NCBI RefSeq assembly: GCF_003315795.1
Contig: NZ_QMEY01000021.1
Span: 104,046-168,045 of the forward strand
Source: Spongiactinospora rosea
GTDB lineage: Bacteria > Actinomycetota > Actinomycetes > Streptosporangiales > Streptosporangiaceae
Reading direction: 5' to 3'
Length of the DNA stretch: 64,000 nt
Notes under the pieces: generated by a model
Told to the model about the DNA's origin: nothing
The model's input: the letters and a program-made list of their open reading frames with translations, nothing else
Database searches by the model: none
Shown: positions 34,662-43,094 of the stretch, in pieces
How the letters are laid out: every line of letters starts with the position of its first letter
Numbering within the stretch: the stretch's first letter is position 1
Made by a program: the position numbers and the translations under genes

Positions 34662-35360
34662 GTGGTCGGCGGCCGAAGCAACGTCTTGGAGCTCGCCGTT
34701 CTCGGGTCGCTGCACGAGACCCCACTACACGGCTATGAGCTGCGGAAACGCCTTAACACGCTGCTCGGCATGTTCCGTGCGTTCTCCTACGGCTCGCTCT
34801 ATCCCTGCCTGCGCTCCCTGCTCAACGACGGGCTGATCGCGGAGGAGGAGCCCACCCCGGCCGAGCCGGTCGCGCCGCTCGCCGGCCGCCGCTCCAAGAT
34901 CGTTTACAAGCTGACGGCGGAGGGCAAGGAGCGGCTCCAGGACCTGCTGACGCAGTCCGGGCCGTCCTCGTGGGAGGACGAGAGCTTCGGGGTCCACTTC
35001 GCGTTCTTCCGGCACACGCAGGCCGAGGTGCGCCTGCGCATCCTCGAAGGCCGCAGGAGCCGGCTGGAGGAGCGGCTGGAGGGCGTACGCAGTGCGCTCG
35101 CCCGCACGCGCGAGCGGCTGGACGCCTACACGCTGGAGCTCCAGCGACACGGGTTGGAGTCCGTCGAGCGCGAGGTGCGCTGGCTCAACGAGCTGATCGC
35201 AACCGAGCGCCGCGGCGGGCCGGAGTCGAGCACCGCCGGGCGGGCCGTACACCACGAAACCGGACACGAGACCGGACGGGAGACCACGGGCGGCCCAGCG
35301 GCCAACGCGGGGACTGACGCCGATGAAGGCCCGGTCAGGGCCACGGATACAGATCATTGA
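34662..35360 (+). CDS. PadR-family transcriptional regulator
   Basis: 232 residues. The winged-helix domain comes first (SNVLELAVLGSLHETPLHGYELRKRL, AFSYGSLYPCLRSLLNDGLI), followed by a coiled-coil dimerisation region rich in Arg/Glu and a low-complexity tail. GTG at 34662 is preferred since AGAGGTGG lies nine bases upstream; ATG at 34641 abuts the operator and is the alternative. Seventeen bases separate it from ino1, so it is co-transcribed and probably autoregulates via the upstream palindrome. Confidence 0.87.
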   Translation: MVGGRSNVLELAVLGSLHETPLHGYELRKRLNTLLGMFRAFSYGSLYPCLRSLLNDGLIAEEEPTPAEPVAPLAGRRSKIVYKLTAEGKERLQDLLTQSGPSSWEDESFGVHFAFFRHTQAEVRLRILEGRRSRLEERLEGVRSALARTRERLDAYTLELQRHGLESVEREVRWLNELIATERRGGPESSTAGRAVHHETGHETGRETTGGPAANAGTDADEGPVRATDTDH

Positions 35361-35377
35361 GTAAGGGAGCGAGTGCC

Positions 35378-36457
35378 ATGGGTTCGGTGCGCGTAGCGAT
35401 TGTCGGAGTCGGCAACTGCGCCGCGTCGCTGGTGCAAGGCGTGCATTACTACAAGGACGCCGACCCGGCCAGCCGGGTACCGGGCCTTATGCATGTGCGG
35501 TTCGGCGACTACCACGTCGGCGACGTCGAGTTCGTCGCCGCCTTCGACGTTGATGCCAAGAAGGTCGGACGCGACCTGTCCGAGGCCATCGTGGCCAGCG
35601 AGAACAACACGGTGAAGATCTGTGATGTGCCGCCCACCGGCGTCACCGTGCAGCGCGGGCCCACGTACGACGGTCTCGGCGAGTTCTACCGCGAGATCAT
35701 CGAGGAGTCCGACGAGAAGCCCGTCGACGTGGTCAAGGTGCTGCGCGACAACAAGGTCGACGTCCTGGTGTCCTACCTTCCGGTGGGCTCCGAGGAGGCC
35801 GACCGCTTCTATGCGCAGTGCGCGATCGACGCCAAGGTGGCGTTCGTCAACGCGCTGCCGGTGTTCATCGCCTCTGACCCCGAGTGGGCCGCCAAGTTCA
35901 CCGAGGCGGGCGTGCCGATCATCGGCGACGACATCAAGTCCCAGGTCGGCGCGACGATCACGCACCGGGTGATGGCCAAGCTCTTCGAGGACCGCGGGGT
36001 CGAGCTGCTGCGCACGTACCAGCTCAACTTCGGCGGCAACATGGACTTCATGAACATGCTGGAGCGCAAGCGCCTCCAGTCCAAGAAGATCTCCAAGACG
36101 CGTTCGGTGACCTCGCAGATCCCGCGCGAGATGGGCAAGGGTGACGTCCACATCGGCCCGTCCGACCACGTGCCGTGGCTGGACGACCGCAAGTGGGCGT
36201 ACGTCAGGCTGGAGGGCAGGTCGTTCGGCGACACTCCGCTCAACCTGGAGTACAAGCTGGAGGTCTGGGACTCCCCCAACTCCGCGGGCATCATCATCGA
36301 CGCGATCCGCGCCGCCAAGATCGGCCTGGACCGCGGCATCGGCGGCCCGCTGCTGTCGCCGGCGTCCTACTTCATGAAGTCGCCGCCCGAGCAGTACTCC
36401 GACGACGTCGCCCGCGAGGCCGTGGAGAAGTTCATCCGCGGCGAAGTCGAGCGCTGA
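35378..36457 (+). CDS. ino1: Inositol-3-phosphate synthase
   Basis: 359 residues. NAD site VRVAIVGVGNCAASLVQG. Then LVSYLPVGSEEADRFYAQCA, GDDIKSQVGATITHR, NFGGNMDFMNM and SKTRSVTSQI, all typical of bacterial-archaeal MIPS. It isomerises glucose-6-phosphate to inositol-3-phosphate, the precursor of phosphatidylinositol and mycothiol. ATG at 35378 is preceded by AAGGGAG. The 3' end lies within an 18-bp tandem repeat and is followed by a strong terminator. Confidence 0.95.
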   Translation: MGSVRVAIVGVGNCAASLVQGVHYYKDADPASRVPGLMHVRFGDYHVGDVEFVAAFDVDAKKVGRDLSEAIVASENNTVKICDVPPTGVTVQRGPTYDGLGEFYREIIEESDEKPVDVVKVLRDNKVDVLVSYLPVGSEEADRFYAQCAIDAKVAFVNALPVFIASDPEWAAKFTEAGVPIIGDDIKSQVGATITHRVMAKLFEDRGVELLRTYQLNFGGNMDFMNMLERKRLQSKKISKTRSVTSQIPREMGKGDVHIGPSDHVPWLDDRKWAYVRLEGRSFGDTPLNLEYKLEVWDSPNSAGIIIDAIRAAKIGLDRGIGGPLLSPASYFMKSPPEQYSDDVAREAVEKFIRGEVER

Positions 36458-36524
36458 CCACTGCTCCAGAGCTGACCACTGTTCGAGCGCTGACCACTGT
36501 TCGGACGCTGACAGCCGTTCCTCC
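36453..36524 (+). repeat. 18-bp tandem repeat overlapping the ino1 stop
   Basis: Four head-to-tail units: 36453, 36471, 36489 and 36507, each beginning GCTGAC (consensus GCTGACCACTGTTCGAGC). Because the unit is 18 bases, each TGA is in frame with ino1, giving four consecutive in-frame stops six codons apart. The last unit is degenerate. Confidence 0.85.
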
Positions 36525-36556
36525 GAGAGCCCTCCGCGGAGGGCTCTCGGCTTTTT
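36523..36556 (+). terminator. Intrinsic terminator of padR-ino1
   Basis: A 13-bp perfect stem (CCGAGAGCCCTCC with its complement) followed by CTTTTT. Also positioned to end the convergent idi transcript, though without a T-run on that side. Confidence 0.92.
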
Positions 36557-36563
36557 CAGGTCG

Positions 36564-37145
36564 TCAGGGCCGGGCCGCCGCCGGGAGCGCGGCCGGGTCG
36601 GCCGGGGCCCAGGCCAGCGGGTCGTCACCGAGGGCGGTCAGCAGCGGCACCTGCTCCCGGCACCAGGGCGAGATCACGACCCGCCCGCTCATGACGTCGT
36701 CGGCGAACCGCGGCCACGGCATCCACTCCACCTCCCCGACCTCCTCGGGGTTGGGCACCGCCTCGGTCGCCACGATCACCCGGTAGACCGGGCACAGCTC
36801 GTGCTCGACGATGCCGTTGTCCATCACCGCCCGGTAGGAGAAGGCGGGCAGCATCAGGTCCACCCGCTCGACGTGGAGCCCCAGCTCGTAGGACAGCCGG
36901 CGGACGACCGCCGCGTCCAGCGGCTCGCCCGGCATCGGGTGGCCGCAGCAGCTGTTGGTCCAGGCGTCCGGCCAGGTGACCTTGTGGGCGGCCCTCCTCG
37001 ACAGCAGCACCCGCCCGGCGCGATCGAAGACGTAGCTGGAAAAGGCCAGGTGGAGCGGTGTGTCCGGGCCATGTACCGACGCCTTCGGCGCGATACCGGT
37101 CGCGTTGCCCTCGCGATCCACCAACACAACCAGTTCATCGGTCAT
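36564..37145 (-). CDS. idi: Isopentenyl-diphosphate delta-isomerase, type 1 (Nudix)
   Basis: 193 residues. Catalytic Cys in TNSCCGHPMPGE, Nudix-like helix region ELGLHVERVDLMLPAFSYRA, and the Glu/metal pair in VEHELCPVYR. These are conserved in type-1 IDI, which interconverts IPP and DMAPP. ATG at 37145 is chosen over an overlapping GTG. Convergent with ino1. Confidence 0.93.
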   Translation of the reverse strand: MTDELVVLVDREGNATGIAPKASVHGPDTPLHLAFSSYVFDRAGRVLLSRRAAHKVTWPDAWTNSCCGHPMPGEPLDAAVVRRLSYELGLHVERVDLMLPAFSYRAVMDNGIVEHELCPVYRVIVATEAVPNPEEVGEVEWMPWPRFADDVMSGRVVISPWCREQVPLLTALGDDPLAWAPADPAALPAAARP

Positions 37146-37245
37146 CACGCGTTTGAGAGTACGTGACCACCTGCGGGACCCCGCCCCCTAGGGGGAGTAC
37201 GGGGTTGTCCCGGATGTGGGCCGCCCCCCGGCGACGTAGGCTGGC

Positions 37246-38553
37246 GTGGTGTCTTTCGCCTCCGATCTGCGGGCCGTCCTAGTAGAACGGGACTTCAGGC
37301 GCCTCTTCGCCACCCGCCTGGTGTCGCAGTTCTCCGACGGGATCTTCCAGTTCGGAGTCGCCGGCTACGCGTTCTTCAGCCCTGAGCAGCAGACCAACGC
37401 GGTGCAGATCGCCACGGGCCTCGCCGTTCTGCTCCTGCCGTATTCGGTGCTCGGCCCGTTCGCCGGGGTCTTCATCGACCGGTGGTCCCGGCGGCAGATC
37501 CTGGTGATCGGCCCGATCATCCGCTGCGCCCTGCTGCTCCTGGCCGCCACGCTGGTCGCCGCGGGCGCGCCCGACGCGTGGTTCTACGTCGTCGCCCTCG
37601 GCGTGCTCGCGGTCAACCGCTTCTTCCTGGCCGCGCTCGGGGCCTCGCTCCCGCATGTGGTCTCCAGGGACAAGCTGATGATGGCCAACGCCGTCACCCC
37701 GACGTCCGGCACGGTGGTGACCTTCGTCGGCGCGGGCGCGGGCTACCTGCTGCGGCTGGCCTTCGGGTCCGGGCACCAGGGCACCGCGCTGCTGCTGGTG
37801 ATCTCGGGGGTGGCGTTCGCGCTGGCCGCGGGGATCGCGACCACCATGGCCAGGCAGCTGCTCGGCCCGGCGTACGACCCCGACCGCCCGCAGACCCGCG
37901 AGGCGCTGCGCAACGTGGTGCGCGGCCTGATCGACGGCCTGCGCCATGTGGCGCACCACCGCGCCGCCGCCGCCGCGCTCGGCGCGATGTCCACGCACCG
38001 GTTCGTGTACGGCATGTGCACCGCGATGCTGATCATGCTGTACCGCTACCACTTCACCGTCGACGACCCCGACAAGGCGCTCGCCGGGGTGGCGCTCGTC
38101 CTCGGCGCGTCCGGCGTCGGCTACTTCGGGGCCGCGCTGATCACGCCGTGGGCCACCGAGCGGTTCGGCATCACCGCCTGGGTGCCGATGGTGCTCACCG
38201 CCGCGGGCGTCCTCGGGTTCGCGCTGGTCGCCCCCTTCCAGGAGTGGGGCATGCCGGTCGCCGGGTTCGTGCTCGGCATCGCCGGGCAGAGCGTCAAGAT
38301 CTGCGCCGACACCGTCGTGCAGCGCGACATCGCCGACGCCTACCTGGGCCGCGTCTTCTCGCTCTACGACATGCTCTTCAACGGCATGTACGTGCTGGCC
38401 GCCGCCATCGCCGCGGCCCTGCTCCCGGCGAACGGCAAGTCCTACCTGGTGCTCGGCCTCATCGCGGCGGGCTACGTGCTCGGCGCGCTGGTCTACCGGA
38501 TGGTCACGCCGAGCGAGGACAGCCCCAGGCGGAAGGTCACGCAGAGCGCCTGA
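37246..38553 (+). CDS. MFS transporter of unknown substrate
   Basis: 435 residues with about twelve helices. DGIFQFGVAGYAFF opens the first helix, and FIDRWSRRQILVIG is the loop 2-3 signature. Two GTG codons, 37246 and 37249, compete as start with no ribosome site, consistent with a leaderless message. The gene is convergent with the CCA-adding enzyme, leaving 20 bases between stops. Probably an exporter. Confidence 0.85.
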   Translation: MVSFASDLRAVLVERDFRRLFATRLVSQFSDGIFQFGVAGYAFFSPEQQTNAVQIATGLAVLLLPYSVLGPFAGVFIDRWSRRQILVIGPIIRCALLLLAATLVAAGAPDAWFYVVALGVLAVNRFFLAALGASLPHVVSRDKLMMANAVTPTSGTVVTFVGAGAGYLLRLAFGSGHQGTALLLVISGVAFALAAGIATTMARQLLGPAYDPDRPQTREALRNVVRGLIDGLRHVAHHRAAAAALGAMSTHRFVYGMCTAMLIMLYRYHFTVDDPDKALAGVALVLGASGVGYFGAALITPWATERFGITAWVPMVLTAAGVLGFALVAPFQEWGMPVAGFVLGIAGQSVKICADTVVQRDIADAYLGRVFSLYDMLFNGMYVLAAAIAAALLPANGKSYLVLGLIAAGYVLGALVYRMVTPSEDSPRRKVTQSA

Positions 38554-38573
38554 ACGAGCCGCGGGCCGGCGGG

Positions 38574-40010
38574 TCAGGAGGGGCCCTGCTCCTTGGCCCA
38601 CTCCAGCAGCGCCGCGGTGGCCGCCTCCTTGCCGATCATGCCCTGGTCCAGCCGCATCTCCAGCAGGAACTTGTACGCCCTGCCCACCATCGGCCCCGGC
38701 TCGATGCCGAGCACCCGCTGGATCTCGTTGCCGTCCAGTTCCGGGCGGATCTTGGCCAGCTCCTCCTCCTCGGCCAGCCGGGCGATCCGCTCCTCCAGGT
38801 GGTCGTAGGTGCGGGCCAGCGCCTGGGCCTTGCGCTTGTTGCGGGTCGTGCAGTCGGCCCTGGTCAGCTTGTGCAGCCGGTCCAGCAGGTGCCCGCCGTC
38901 GCGTACGTAGCGGCGTACCGCGCTGTCGGTCCACTCGCCCGTGCCGTACCCGTGGAAGCGCAGGTGCAGCTCCACCAGCCGGGAGACGTCGGCCACGACG
39001 TCCTTGGGGAACTTCAGCGCGGTCAGCCGCTTCTTGGTGAGCTGCGCGCCGACCACCTCGTGGTGGTGGAAGGACACCCGCCCGCCCGGCTCGTGCCTGC
39101 GGGTCTTGGGCTTGCCGATGTCGTGCAGCAGCGCCGCCCAGCGCAGCACCCGGTCGCAGCCGCCGTCGTCCTCCAGCGCGATGGCCTGCTCCAGCACGAT
39201 CAGCGTGTGCTCGTAGACGTCCTTGTGCCGGTGGTGCTCGTCGATCTCCAGGCGCAGCCGGGGCAGCTCCGGCACCACGTGGGCGGCGAGGCCGGAGTCG
39301 ACCAGCAGCTCAAGGCCGCGGCGCGGGTGGGCGCCGCAGATCAGCTTGTCCAGCTCGGCCTGGATGCGCTCGGCTGAGACGATCTCGATCCGCTCGGCCA
39401 TGCCGCGCATCGCGGCGAACGTGGCCGGGTGGACGTCGAAGCCGAGCTGGGAGGCGAAGCGGGCGGCGCGCAGCATCCGCAGCGGGTCGTCGTCGAAGGA
39501 CCGCTCGGGCGGGCCCGGCGTGCGGAGCACCTTGGCGGCGAGGTCGGCGAGGCCGCCGTACGGGTCGGCGAAGGTGTGCTCGGGCAGGCGTACCGCCATC
39601 GCGTTGACCGCGAAGTCGCGGCGGGCGAGGTCGTCGTCGAGGCTGTCGCCGTACATGACCTCGGGCTTGCGCGACTGCGGGTCGTAGGACTCGCTGCGGT
39701 AGGTGGTGATCTCCAGTTGCCTGCCGCCCTTGCGGACCCCGACGGTGCCGAAGTCGATGCCGATCGTCCACACCGCGTCGGCCCAGTCACGGACGATTTC
39801 GAGGACCTGTTCCGGCCTGGCGTCGGTGGTCAGGTCGAGGTCGTTGCCGACCCGGCCGAGGAAGACGTCGCGTACCGGGCCGCCGACGAGGGCCAGCTCG
39901 TGCCCGCGCGCGGCGAACAGCTCGCCCAGCTCGTCGGCCACGGGCGGGATCCGGCGGAGCAGCGCGTCGAGGCCGCGCTGCTGGCCGGCGGTCAGATTCG
40001 ATTCGGACAA
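38574..40010 (-). CDS. pcnA: CCA-adding tRNA nucleotidyltransferase with HD domain
   Basis: 478 residues. Nucleotidyltransferase head with LVGGPVRDVFLG and NDLDLTTDA (metal-binding Asp pair), RRDFAVNAMA, then DPLRMLRAARFASQLGF. A C-terminal HD phosphohydrolase domain carries HTLIVLEQA and LLHDIGKPKTR. It repairs or builds the CCA end of tRNAs. Standard neighbour of murJ in actinobacteria. Gene symbol follows common annotation (pcnA/cca). Confidence 0.93.
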   Translation of the reverse strand: MSESNLTAGQQRGLDALLRRIPPVADELGELFAARGHELALVGGPVRDVFLGRVGNDLDLTTDARPEQVLEIVRDWADAVWTIGIDFGTVGVRKGGRQLEITTYRSESYDPQSRKPEVMYGDSLDDDLARRDFAVNAMAVRLPEHTFADPYGGLADLAAKVLRTPGPPERSFDDDPLRMLRAARFASQLGFDVHPATFAAMRGMAERIEIVSAERIQAELDKLICGAHPRRGLELLVDSGLAAHVVPELPRLRLEIDEHHRHKDVYEHTLIVLEQAIALEDDGGCDRVLRWAALLHDIGKPKTRRHEPGGRVSFHHHEVVGAQLTKKRLTALKFPKDVVADVSRLVELHLRFHGYGTGEWTDSAVRRYVRDGGHLLDRLHKLTRADCTTRNKRKAQALARTYDHLEERIARLAEEEELAKIRPELDGNEIQRVLGIEPGPMVGRAYKFLLEMRLDQGMIGKEAATAALLEWAKEQGPS

Positions 40011-40153
40011 GCTGGGTAGGTCCTTCGGTTACGGAGGATGTTCCCCCGGGCCATTGCTGGTGTCATCCGCGGGAGATACACCGTCGGCGATCACCAGGTT
40101 ACGGTCGACCTGCGGACCGTAGGGGGTCGGGCGACGAGGCAAGGAGCGCAGAG

Positions 40154-40696
40154 ATGAAGGACGCCCTCGCGATCCACCGCTGGCTCCTCGCACACCAGGT
40201 CCATCATGAGATCGTACGCCTTCCGCGAGCCCTGACGTGCGCGGGTGAGCTTCCCGAGATCATGCACGCGGACGCGGCCCACTGCCTTGAGGTCACGGTC
40301 TTCGAGGTGGACACACGGGTCGGCCTCGATCCCGTCGCGGTGCTGTCGTCCGTCGCCACGCCGCCCCGGCCCGCGATGGTCGGCACGCTGCTCGGGGCGC
40401 GCAAGGTGTCGCCCGCCCCGGCGTTCATCGTCAACTCCGCCACCCGCTACGCCGCCGGGCTGGTGTGCCCGCTGCTGCTGCCCGACGACCTCGCGCTGCT
40501 GATCGACGAACGCCTCCATCGCGAGCTGCCCGGAGACACCCTGGTGCACACCCCGACCGGCGAGCGGCGTACCGCGCTCTCGCTGCGCGCCCGCGATCTG
40601 CTGACGCTGGCGGGCGGCAAACGGCTCGATCTGGCCGCGCGCGGACGGTCGTCCCTGTCACATGGGCACCGTGCGTCACACTCGTTGCCGCGCTGA
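40154..40696 (+). CDS. YbaK/ProRS-type aminoacyl-tRNA deacylase domain protein
   Basis: 180 residues, divergent from pcnA. The family resemblance is in the ADAAHCLEVTVFEVD strand and the C-terminal TPTGERRTALSLRARDLLTLAG. YbaK-type proteins remove mischarged amino acids from tRNA. The pairing with the CCA-adding gene fits a tRNA-quality role. The C-terminal Ser/His/Arg-rich tail is unremarkable. Confidence in the family is moderate. Confidence 0.7.
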   Translation: MKDALAIHRWLLAHQVHHEIVRLPRALTCAGELPEIMHADAAHCLEVTVFEVDTRVGLDPVAVLSSVATPPRPAMVGTLLGARKVSPAPAFIVNSATRYAAGLVCPLLLPDDLALLIDERLHRELPGDTLVHTPTGERRTALSLRARDLLTLAGGKRLDLAARGRSSLSHGHRASHSLPR

Positions 40697-40837
40697 GCGG
40701 GTTCGGGCGAGCCGGCGTCTGCCAGAGACGGTGGAAAAGGGCTCATTGAGTCGGTCCGAACGTCCGTCTCGACCCGATCCGGCCGCGCAAAGGCCATAGC
40801 ATTGCGGCGTGCGCCGTACACCGACCCGGGCAGGCAC

Positions 40838-43069
40838 GTGATCGTCAAGGCTCTGCTCACCGCCGTCACCGCCGCGCTGCTGGCCGTACCAGCAGCGGCG
40901 GTCTCGACGGCGTCACCGGCATCCGCTGTCTCCGCGCGGCAGGCGCCGCCGCTCGTGATCGAGTCGATCACCCCGGACACCCCGCGTGACCGGAACCAGG
41001 AGATCAAGATCTCCGGCACGTACACCAACACCACCGGCGCCCCGCAGGCCGGCCTGCGGATCCAGCTCCGCTACTCCGGCCAGCCGTTCGCCGGGCGCAG
41101 TGAGATGGAGTCCTACGCCGAGGGCATGATGACCTGGCGGGACCGCGGGTCCATCACGCGCTTCACCCAGGTCCCGGTGCTCGCGGCGGGCGCCAAGCAG
41201 CCGTGGGAGTTCAGCGTGACCCCCGCGATCATCGAGATGTGGCGGTTCGGGGTCTATCCGCTGGCGGTGGAGGTGCTCGGCCCGAGCCAGGAGACGGTGG
41301 CGATCCAGCGCACGTTCCTGGTGTACGCGCCGAAGGACCAGCGGGTCGCCCGCACGCGTATGGCGGTGGTGCTGCCGCTGCTGGACCAGCGTCCGCGCCG
41401 GAGCGTGGACCAGACCTTTCTCAACGACGACCTGCGCGGCGGGCTGGCGGAGGGCGGCCGGCTGGCCGACATGCTCGCGCTGGTGCGCGGCTCGGCCACC
41501 GCCAAGGGCGTGAGCTGGCTGGTCGATCCGGCGCTGCTGGACGACGTCAACGCGATGGCCCGCGACTACACGGTCGACACCGGCGACGAGCGCAAGCAGC
41601 GCGCGGCCGAGCCCGCCGCCGCCCCCTGGCTGGCCGGGATGCGCACCGCGCTGGCCAAGGCGGGCGTGTTCGCCACCCCGTACGCCGACCCCGACGTGGC
41701 CGCGCTGGTCCACCGCGGGCTGGACGGCGTGACCCGCAGCGCGCTCACCACGGGCGGGGAGGTCGCGCAGTCGATGCTCGGCCGGGCGGTGCCCACCGAC
41801 CTCAACTGGCCGGTGTCCGGCGCGCTCGACCTCGACGCGCTGGACGAACTGGCGGTGGGCGGGGTCAAGACCGTCCTGCTCGACCAGGGCAACCTCCCGG
41901 CCGCGCCGCCCGCCACGACCACCCCCGACGCGGCGGCCACGATCCCGTCCGTGAACGGCCCGATCACCGCGCTGGTCGCCGACCAGACGCTGAGCGAGAT
42001 CCTCTCCACCGACGTCGCCGCGCCCGGCGCCGGGCTGCTGGCCAAGCAGCGGTTCCTGGCCGAGACCGCGATGATCACCGCCGAGGCCCCGCAGAACGCC
42101 CGGACCGTCGTGGCCGCGCCGTCCCGGCAGTGGCACCCCGATCCCACGTTCGTGACCGGGCTGCTCGGCCGTACCGCCAAACTGCCCTGGCTCAGCCCGG
42201 TGTCGATCACCTCGATCAAGCCGACCGCCCCGCGGACGGCGCGCGCCGGGCTCACCTACACCGACGAAGACCGCCGCGAGGAGCTGGGCAAGGGCTACCT
42301 GGCCTCGGTACGCCGTATCGAACGCCAGGCCCAGCTCACCGCCGACGTCACCGACGACGCCAACGACCGGCACGGGTTCGAGCGCCCGCTGCTGCGGCTG
42401 GCGTCCTCGGCCTGGCGCGGCAAGACCGACGCCGCGCGCACCGCCGTCGAGCACATCGACGAGTCCGTGTCCGAGCAGATCGAGCAGGTCGCGATCACCG
42501 GCACCGAGCAGCCCCGCACGCTGGCCGGGGACAACGGCGTGGTGCCGATCAGCGTCCACAACTCCCTGAACAAGCCGGTCGCGCTGCGCATCGACGTCAA
42601 GTCGACCAACCAGCGGCAACTGGAGATCAAGGACTTCTCCCAGCCGATCCAGATCTCCCCGCGCGGCAGCCAGACCGTGCAGGTGCCGCTGACCTCGCAC
42701 GTCAGCGGCGAGACGACGGTCGGGGTGCAGCTCCGCACGCAGTCCGGCAAGCGGTACGGCCCGCCGATCGAGCTGACCGTGCGCACCACCGGCTACACCG
42801 GGATCGCGCTGGTGATCGTGGGCGGCGCGCTGTCGGTCATGCTGGCGGCGGTGGCGCTGCGGATGATGCGCCGGCGACGGGCCGGGCGGCGACGGGCCCC
42901 GCAGGGGTCCGCTCCACCGGCTCCTCAGCCGGATTCGCGACCGGCTCCCCGGCCTTCCGAGCAGACGGCCGAGGCGACGAAGCCGGTCGCGCGGCCCCCG
43001 GCGTCCCCGCTGCCGGAAGGCCCGGAAGCGGGGCGGGTCGGCGGCCGGCGGCCCGGACCCCCCGCGTGA
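40838..43069 (+). CDS. DUF6049-family secreted/membrane-anchored protein
   Basis: 743 residues. An N-terminal signal sequence (VIVKALLTAVTAALLAVPAAA), a long extracytoplasmic body with Ig-like beta regions, one C-terminal transmembrane helix at about 654-676, an Arg-rich stop signal and a Pro-rich cytoplasmic tail. The family is conserved immediately upstream of murJ in actinobacteria, suggesting a cell-envelope role, but no activity is known. GTG at 40838 fits the signal peptide; TTG at 40802 is an alternative. Confidence 0.8.
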   Translation: MIVKALLTAVTAALLAVPAAAVSTASPASAVSARQAPPLVIESITPDTPRDRNQEIKISGTYTNTTGAPQAGLRIQLRYSGQPFAGRSEMESYAEGMMTWRDRGSITRFTQVPVLAAGAKQPWEFSVTPAIIEMWRFGVYPLAVEVLGPSQETVAIQRTFLVYAPKDQRVARTRMAVVLPLLDQRPRRSVDQTFLNDDLRGGLAEGGRLADMLALVRGSATAKGVSWLVDPALLDDVNAMARDYTVDTGDERKQRAAEPAAAPWLAGMRTALAKAGVFATPYADPDVAALVHRGLDGVTRSALTTGGEVAQSMLGRAVPTDLNWPVSGALDLDALDELAVGGVKTVLLDQGNLPAAPPATTTPDAAATIPSVNGPITALVADQTLSEILSTDVAAPGAGLLAKQRFLAETAMITAEAPQNARTVVAAPSRQWHPDPTFVTGLLGRTAKLPWLSPVSITSIKPTAPRTARAGLTYTDEDRREELGKGYLASVRRIERQAQLTADVTDDANDRHGFERPLLRLASSAWRGKTDAARTAVEHIDESVSEQIEQVAITGTEQPRTLAGDNGVVPISVHNSLNKPVALRIDVKSTNQRQLEIKDFSQPIQISPRGSQTVQVPLTSHVSGETTVGVQLRTQSGKRYGPPIELTVRTTGYTGIALVIVGGALSVMLAAVALRMMRRRRAGRRRAPQGSAPPAPQPDSRPAPRPSEQTAEATKPVARPPASPLPEGPEAGRVGGRRPGPPA

Positions 43070-43094
43070 CACCGAACCTGGAGGAAAGCGACCG

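Noticed and set aside
37279..38934. Minus-strand open frame of about 550 codons opposite the MFS gene
   Set aside because: Antisense shadow with Arg/Gly/Glu-rich composition.
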